From Lithospermum erythrorhizon (lineage: Eukaryota > Streptophyta > Magnoliopsida > Boraginales > Boraginaceae), in NCBI GenBank assembly GCA_019722365.1, contig JADFUC010000089.1, forward strand, positions 186,001 to 250,000: a stretch of DNA of 64,000 nt. The letters are read 5' to 3'. Both the position numbers and the translations under genes were made by a program. Of the stretch, positions 56,999 through 64,000 are shown in pieces (the first letter of the stretch is position 1; every line of letters starts with the position of its first letter). Below the pieces are notes generated by a model. That model ran no database searches. It saw only the letters and a list, made by a program, of their open reading frames with translations, and had not been told where the DNA came from.

Positions 56999-58435
56999 TA
57001 CCACGGTTTATTCGAGGATTAATTAATGATCATATCAATTTCAAAGTTAGTTGAACAAAATATGCAACTATATCCAATGAGAACTGATTTACCAAAAAAT
57101 CATTATATATCTACTCCAAATATATAATATGTCAAACTTCTCATCAACATTCAAATATGACATGCCAAAATATTTTCCGAGAACTTAACTTGAAATACCA
57201 TTAATCGTAATATTCACAGTTCATTTCTACTATGTACACAAGTAATAATCTTTTCCATTTATGAAAAGTATTTCAGGAATTCAATCAAAATGCAAATGAA
57301 CTACACGTTTTAAGCTGCACACTTCAAGAGTTTCTATTTTTTTCCAATATTTGAATACATGCAACTACTCTTAGTAACATTTTAGGATAAAAGATACTCA
57401 AATACATGCAAGTCCGTATTTTGATGTTATCCACAAACAAGAATTTCGACCTCTCCTTTATGATTATGTGGACATGCAGACAATTGTCTCATTCATATTT
57501 GAAAATTACTCTAAAAATATAATACAAAAAATGACCAAAGTCAAAACTCCCAAGCAATAATCACAACCAAGCCAACTGGATAACTGGAATATTAGCTAAT
57601 TTATTCATGTTTGTGCATCAACTCTTCATAATGTTCATAACCCAGACCCAAAACATAGCACCAAATTAATCGCTTGACCACAACTTTTTATTCACATGTG
57701 ATAGCTAATAAGTTCAAACTTTATCCAACAAAAGTTTCACATGCTAAATAATTTATTTCTCAATTTCATATAATCATATAAAATCAATATAGTAAGTATC
57801 ACATATCCTTCATGTAACAATATCGAATGTATATTCATACAGACTCCGTGAGTCGGATTTCAATGTAGTAGCAAAAATTTTTGCAAAACCAAAAACATTG
57901 CTTTTTATTCAAAATTTCACTTTATTAAATTTAATATTTCGACAAATGGTTGTTGCCAAAAACAAAAATGAACGACCGAACTTTCAAAAGAATCAATCCT
58001 TCGTAGCTGGAGTTAGCACTCATACTGATTGAAATCTATATAAAAAATTTGATTTTTCAACTTCAAGAATTAACCTACCAAACTTCACTCTCTTCATAGA
58101 ATACTGTTTGAATTAGACGGGTTGTCAATTATTTCTTGATTGATCTTAATATTCTACATGATGTGTACGCTCGATTTGGGTTGAATAACGATGTCTTCGG
58201 CAACAGGAACAATTGGAACACTGGGGTAAAGGTGATAAAGGTAGTCTTAGGATGAGTTTGTGGTTGAATATGTGGTACTAGGTTGGGTGGAAGTATTTGG
58301 TATCCCTCATATGTTGTTTTAATGAGGGGGTTTGGTGCAACATTGATAGAATAAGAAGCTTCTATAGGTAGTAGAAAAGGTTAAGCAGTGAGGTGTTGTG
58401 TGTTTCAGATGTTGAGCAAGGTAGATAGGAGAAAT
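56999..58435. other. AT-rich intergenic sequence
   Basis: No reading frame above 60 codons and no repeat pairs noticed. The block 58185-58400 is G-rich on the plus strand with 'ggtggttg' words but has no frame. Confidence 0.5.
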
Positions 58436-58680
58436 TAAAATATTAAAAAAACTTTTTTTATTATAAAAATCTGGTGGTGCAATTGCACCAGTATGCCTAG
58501 TGTGAGTCCGGCATTGGTCATATTACTCCTCAAGTTCGAATCACGTACAAGTATCAAAATATATGATGTGTCATCATCATCGAAACTAATTCTACCATAA
58601 AGATACATATTGGTGAAACGCAACGTCAATCAGTTAATTAACGACATCATTGAAAGGTAATAAACTCAAGTTTACCCCTT
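58436..58680 (-). mobile_element. Possible tRNA-derived SINE, minus strand
   Basis: On the minus strand a B-box-like gtgattcgaactt (about 58534-58546) is followed by ggactcacactaggc, a perfect 16-bp palindrome tggtgcaattgcacca at 58475-58490, and then an A-rich tail (ataataaaaaaagtttttttaat, 58443-58465). This layout (box B, body, A-rich 3' end) suits a plant SINE. The A box is not convincing. Confidence 0.35.
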
Positions 58681-59109
58681 TAATAATAACTTTATCTCCA
58701 TAAGTCATTTCGAAATAATAATAATCCATTACGTTCAATAAAGTTATACACCGTATTCATACACCCGGTATAATTCATCACCAAACTTCATATGTGAGAC
58801 CTTGAACTTGGAACTTGCATATATCCATATATAGCATTCCAATTGCTACCGGTAGATGATCGTGCTACTAGGAACTTCCATAATCAATAGCAACAAAAGC
58901 ATTTTGCAACTTATATAGACCAGAGAAAGTTTCATTAATTGACCAAGCAAGGACAAAGATAAATCATATCAAATTCCAGTATTCCACAAAAGGTCCAGAC
59001 TACTAATAAATCAATATTCCATACCAATACCATCATGTTCAGAAATTATGTATAAATTTCTGCCACGAATACCATAATCAGTCAATGAATCATACGATTT
59101 AAAAACTAA
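58681..59109. other. AT-rich intergenic sequence
   Basis: Nothing recognisable was found; phrases such as ccatatatagcattccaattgc are not repeated in the window. Confidence 0.5.
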
Positions 59110-59470
59110 TTAAAACATGCAAAATATCGCATCAGCCTGCTCGACATTTTCCCAAAGAATTCGCCTCTTACTCTCTCTTCTGCCTAGATCACTGCAGTTG
59201 GCTGCCCTCCCTCAAGATAAATTACCCAAGCGCCTCAAGACTCTGCCTCACTCTAATCTTCAGAATATTTACCCAAATGAATATTTAAAAATTTCACAAA
59301 ACAAAAACATCGAAATCAAGCTTCCTCCTTTCAAAGCTGGGGGAGGAGGACTCCTATTTAAACATATTCAACTCATGAGAATTGTAACCTCCAATATCAT
59401 CATGACCATTTAGTAGTATTTAACCACTAATTAACCAAGAGTTATAACTGCCATTCAACTCATGAGAATT
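59110..59470 (+). repeat. Direct repeat R, right copy (LTR-like)
   Basis: The partner of 50035-50395 in the same direction, 9.08 kb away, with the 43-bp identical block at about 59400-59442. The two copies could be the LTRs of an element that received the CACTA insertion, or two solo copies. The 98-codon frame at 59117-59413 lies inside and is not credible. Confidence 0.75.
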
Positions 59471-60185
59471 GTTGATAGAGCGAGGTTTTGCAAATTGTTT
59501 ATGAATGTTTTTGGTTGATTTGCTACCATCACTAAACAAAAGAAATGTTGGGCTTCCGATTTATCACAGTAGAGTTACGTTTAGTATAGTTAATTTGGTT
59601 TCTGCTCATGAGTTAGTTAACCACTGCATCATAGTTAGTATGAATTTGCTATCGCTACATGTCACAGAAATATTTGTTTGATTTTAACTCTCAATTTGTG
59701 GATATTATGTCCGCTTCTACCATTCATATTATTCCAGCCATACGTTTTATTTTTATTTTATAATGATATGTTTTGTGTTTCTTTATGTTTTTTTACTTTA
59801 TACAATATTATAAATTTTTATTTTAATTTTGTAAGGCGTATTCTCTCTTAAATAACTTATATTTATTAATTTAAAATAATTTTGGAGCGCCAAGTATTTT
59901 CTATATTTGATTTCTAATGAATAATAATTTTGATTTTAAAAAGCAAATTAATATTCCTAGATTTTTGCCTCATTTTTCTTTTATTCACAATTGAAATTTG
60001 AAATTTGCATTTATTAATTTAGTCAATTTAGTTGGCATACGGTTTTCATTAATACGGATAACATCTGTTGCCCCTTTAAAGAATGCTTACCAAATAAAAT
60101 GCTCAAGACCACAACCTGACTAAAAAATTAATATCAATTTATGTTTTGAATCTGATATAAACCGATTCCTATAAAAAAGAAACGG
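59471..60185. other. AT-rich intergenic sequence
   Basis: No gene or repeat recognised. Confidence 0.55.
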
Positions 60186-60540
60186 TATCAGACATTTTAA
60201 ATCGCAGCTGTGCCTCACTAGTAACGTTACATGACGTCATCCCTAACGAATGCCGCGACGACATTCACTAGTACTTAATCGAGTTGACTTTAGATCCATT
60301 TCGATAAACCCGGCCTGGCTTTAACCCTGGAGCAAGACGGTAATCTCTACTAGACGGTATCACCTGCTTCCACAATATTAATGATGTCCTCAAGCCCAGT
60401 CGAGTAGTTCCAAAGACGCTATTGGTCCTCATTTTGGGCGGATCAGCTTTGTGTCGTTTCGCACACATCAGTTTGCGGTATACATCGAACCTTTGTCTTT
60501 GTCAGCGATTGCTCATCGATGATCTATCGACAATAGTTTA
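60186..60540. other. Small GC-richer block of unknown origin
   Basis: About 350 bp with many CpG, bounded by AT-rich sequence. Contains ctcactagtaacg and cattcactagtac 60 bp apart and a 66-codon minus frame (60268-60468) without motif. It could be a CACTA-like terminus or an element scrap; neither is proved. Confidence 0.35.
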
Positions 60541-61980
60541 TCAAAATATAGAGTTTCGGAGTTTGATTAACTAATTATACTTTTACTTTAAAATGTATGT
60601 AGCAAATCAAGAGTTTCGACTAAAATAAGGTGTTTGTGCAATTTAGGGTTCATTGAAAAATAAAAAATAACCTTTTGCACTCCATTATATTCATTTAACT
60701 GATAATTTAACTACGAGACCAAATTTGGTCTAAACGCTGGAAAGTTTGATAACGGAGCGAGAAATTTGAAAAGTTAAGTAAATGTATTGTTTAACGGGGC
60801 GAGAAGTTGTACTAAGGAAAATACTATGCAAAACTTGTTTAAAAGTTAAACAAAAAGCATGCCAGAATCATTTAAATTGAATAGAATCAGAATTACAAAA
60901 TATATATACATATATATATATATTAAATCAGAATATTTACAATTTGTAGCGAAAATAAATCACCAACAACTTTCACAAGGCCTCATTTGAATTCCAATTG
61001 CTAGCATCACAAAATGACAATGCCTCTAACTGGCTTCTATTACCAGCGATAGGCCAATCCAAAGATTTTAACACGCGACAATCGATGGAATAATCAAAGC
61101 AAGAATTTCAATTCCTGATTTGGATTATTTTCGCTACTCCAAAGGGAGGAAGGGTCAAACTTTAGCATGGAAAGGTGCTTTTGACGTGTTTCCTTTCTTA
61201 AAACCTAATAAACCTCACTTATATAAAGGTTCATTATGCAACCTAAATCCCAACAAAAAGTTAACGAGTCGCTCATTTAATTTAATTAAACTGCTAAATA
61301 AATTAACACTAACAAGCTTATTAATAAATAAGTGACTAACAAGCTTAATAACGAGTTCAACTAACTATTAAATTAATTCAACTAACTGGGCTTAATTAAT
61401 CTTGCCACCAACTTCTATATTTTACATTATCAACGAAAAATTCCTGACAGTAATATTCAGCCGACACAATCAACTCAATTTAGCAAGTAATCGCTTTAAT
61501 TTCATACATTTAAATATAACTATATATCATCAGATGCTGAATTTCTTGCGCCTTTCATATCAAATAGTCAGATAATAACATAATCGACTATTATTATAAC
61601 AATTACGCATACGATCTAAATCTAACATACCTCAGATATCAGCTTTAACCCGACTAAGAATTAAAATTATTATACTGAATGTTCCGCTTATCTAATCACA
61701 CATACAACTTGTCCATCTAAAGTAAATAACCAATATGAACAACTGAAAGTAATAATATAATCTCAAACCGCTTGCTTTTACAAACACGAGGCAACAATAA
61801 TTATTACATACAACAAAAACTCCAAAAAAAAGAATAGCATGACCGCTGGTCTTCAAGCCACCACGCCATCTCGCCAAGAGACCGGCCAACGCATCCTGTC
61901 ATCCCTCAACAACCTAGGCATAAACGCCCGCCCATTGAAAATAGGAGTCGCCAAAGCCGAAATTAATACAAATATTACAA
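60541..61980. other. AT-rich intergenic sequence; possible minus-strand LTR scrap
   Basis: An (AT)n tract lies at 60900-60924. 61150-61400 on the minus strand reads like an LTR leader (cctttatataagtgagg, then gttaactcg and taattaagcc words) and shares 'aacgagtc' and 'taagctaatt'-type words with 23950-24150, but I could not align it fully. 61815-61960 is C-rich without a frame of note. Confidence 0.4.
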
Positions 61981-64000
61981 GCTTAACCCACTAATTCATA
62001 CAAACAAGGATAATTCAAAGCATCTACCTATTTGTAGATTATATACCTCAAGAGTTTATATTTTGTTACCCACCACAATATAAATCTTCCCAATCCGCTT
62101 CCAACTAACACCTATAACCCACACTAATGTCAACAACTTTACTCACAAAGATACACCTTAATCACAAGCATTTATCTCTATTTGTTATCTTTCTTAAGTA
62201 TGTTTAATTCCCCGACATAATATACAACTCCAACATACAACAACTCAAACATATATTTCAACATCTCATAACTCAAGACACCTAACCTAACCACTTATCT
62301 TTGGGCTTCACCTTAAAGCCGCTTACTCCCAATTATCGCTATATACCTCTATACGGTATCTAAATATTTATTATAAGAACTCTCCAAATTTATCATTATC
62401 TTATTAACCGAGCAACGTATATCTTAAATCAACTTAAGCATTTTAATTATCTCACCAAATTCTTCATTTAGTTTTACTAACTCATTCACCTTTAACGGTA
62501 TCAACGCTGCTGTTGGGGATTATAATCTAAATACTAACACGTCAATCCAACTTCCACTATATATATATAATATCATCAACATCATCTATGTGATTAAGAG
62601 CATTTAACCTTGGTCTATGATTTTGGCACTTCATTCAAAAAGTTATCTCAACCATTTACCAACTCCACTTTAACCTTAAATGACGTATAACGATTAATAC
62701 CAACCAGACCCATGTTAAAATCGAGCAATATTATCAATAATTAACAAAACTAATTCGACATAATTTCATCAAGGCAATATTCAGTATAATCAACACAACG
62801 CTCATAACCAATAAACAAGTCATAAACGTATCATACAATTATAGAAAATATAAACAATATGTCATATATGAATAAGACATATATATATATATATATCTAT
62901 CCCAAAATACCTAATAGCGCCATACTACATAATTCCAAAGAAAGAACTCAAGAGACTCAACAACGACTATAACTCTAACATCACCTTCTATCTCATATCT
63001 CCACAAATATGGCTCACCTCTAACGCCAAGATACTCAATCCGTCTAATTGCCAGGAATGATAAATCGCTATAACTAATCGCACTTATACCGTAGTATAAG
63101 TGCTAACATCAACGCCTTACAAGAAATGGGACAATAGATCTCCCACCCATTACAACAAGATAAGGCCAACATCAACACGCACACAAAGAAATGACAATGT
63201 ATCTCCTATCGTGACTTATGGCTCTAAGATAGCGCCAATCGCGCTTTCATATCCCTGAAGCGAAGCGAAATTTCACCTAACCCCTTAATCATCCCAACAT
63301 GTGTCAACTCGACACGTTTTCATACATAACTCCAAACTAACACTCTCAATAACCAACCACTTACCTCTAACAATATCCAATACGCCCAAAACATCTCACA
63401 AATCATAAATCAATCACAACCACGACAAGTGCCACAGAATACATAAGTCACGACAAAAGCCAATATTAAATATACAAGCAGTCAATAAAGCCACAAATAC
63501 AATAATGTAAATTGGAAATTCAAGCTATTACTTATCTCAAGCAAATCTTCAACGCCACCACAATATCAATGGCTATTTAATCAAATCACAACTATCTCAT
63601 AATATAAATCAACATCTCAATTATCTCATAATATGAATCATAAACTACAATTATCTCATAATATAAATCAACATCTCACTATCTCATAATACGAATCATA
63701 ACCACAATTATCTCATAATATAAATCAACATCTCAATTATTCATAATACGAATCATAACCAATAAATCTATCTCATAATATAAATCAACATCTCAATTAT
63801 CTCATAGCAATATGAATCATAATCACTAACACACATGTCAAAATACTTTCAAATGACAAACACATGCAAAATATAGAACATAATATATAATAAGTATTCC
63901 CATCGCAGATTTGTACTCACCTCGTCACAATAGCAAACGCCTGCCTAATCGATCCTGCATTTCTTCCACGCTCAACGCCTAATCTTACCAATTCGAAAAT
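61981..64000. mobile_element. Low-complexity C/A-rich LTR-like sequence running off the window
   Basis: The plus strand is rich in A and C and poor in G, without open frames, as in the antisense strand of plant gypsy LTRs. It includes (AT)n at 62879-62897, a 10-bp hairpin at 63080-63103 (gcacttatac/gtataagtgc with a 4-bp loop) and the tandem array at 63593-63826. Assignment to an LTR is inference. Confidence 0.4.
63593..63826 (+). repeat. Four-copy ~59-bp tandem array of two 29-bp half-units
   Basis: tatctcataatataaatcaacatctca starts at 63593, 63652, 63710 and 63769 (periods 59, 58 and 59). Each unit has a second half of the form tatctcataata(t/c)gaatcata-aaccaca, itself a diverged copy of the first half. 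The last unit carries a gcaa insertion. Confidence 0.9.

Noticed and set aside
60186..60260. ctcactagtaacg / cattcactagtac as the CACTA right terminus
   Set aside because: Does not match the reverse complement of the left end CACTACTACAAAAAA; left as unproved.
63593..63826. CRISPR-like appearance of regularly spaced repeats
   Set aside because: Repeats are contiguous with no unique spacers and the genome is a plant; it is a tandem array.

Overview
This is a stretch of plant nuclear genome, most likely from a core eudicot. It holds two recognisable host genes separated by tens of kilobases of decayed transposable elements. The eudicot call rests on a TMK4-type receptor kinase with one intron, a group-L (UGT75-like) glycosyltransferase without introns, AT-rich spacers, and typical plant elements (copia, gypsy, CACTA, hAT and Stowaway-like MITEs). 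The order cannot be fixed from sequence alone. All homology calls come from remembered family motifs, not from a search.

1-7.1 kb: a decayed LTR-retroelement tail, then the TMK4-like receptor kinase gene (two exons, + strand). Its promoter carries a ~139-bp tandem duplication. The signal-peptide part of its first exon is put out of frame by one apparent extra C. 7.1-15.7 kb: a non-coding LTR element with paired ~0.72-kb direct repeats exactly 5,100 bp apart, followed by another LTR-like fragment. 17.0-22.0 kb: two copies of one inverted-repeat element family, the first apparently with nested termini, and between them a ~280-bp tandem repeat.

22-31.2 kb: a broken copia element on the minus strand, SIRE-like by its extra ORF. 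Right to left it shows gag, integrase, reverse transcriptase, RNase H and an extra env-position ORF. 31.2-40 kb: a GC-rich island made of two gypsy (Tat-like) units in tandem, each starting inside reverse transcriptase and ending in a long LTR-like block. The second unit abuts a LINE reverse-transcriptase tail. 41.3-47.4 kb: MITEs, a (TTA)n tract and a small GC island.

47.46-48.87 kb: an intact 472-aa UDP-glycosyltransferase, with a TATA box just downstream of a 75-bp palindromic MITE-like insertion. 50-64 kb: a CACTA element remnant with transposase on the minus strand, copia LTR-like sequence, a possible SINE, and a ~59-bp tandem array at the window end.

Only the kinase and the glycosyltransferase look functional, and they are not an obvious pathway unit. 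I found no tRNA, rRNA, CRISPR array or gene cluster, and nothing that I can support as a new biological system. The best leads are structural: the broken signal peptide, the tandem gypsy units, the nested inverted-repeat element and the hairpin in the glycosyltransferase promoter.
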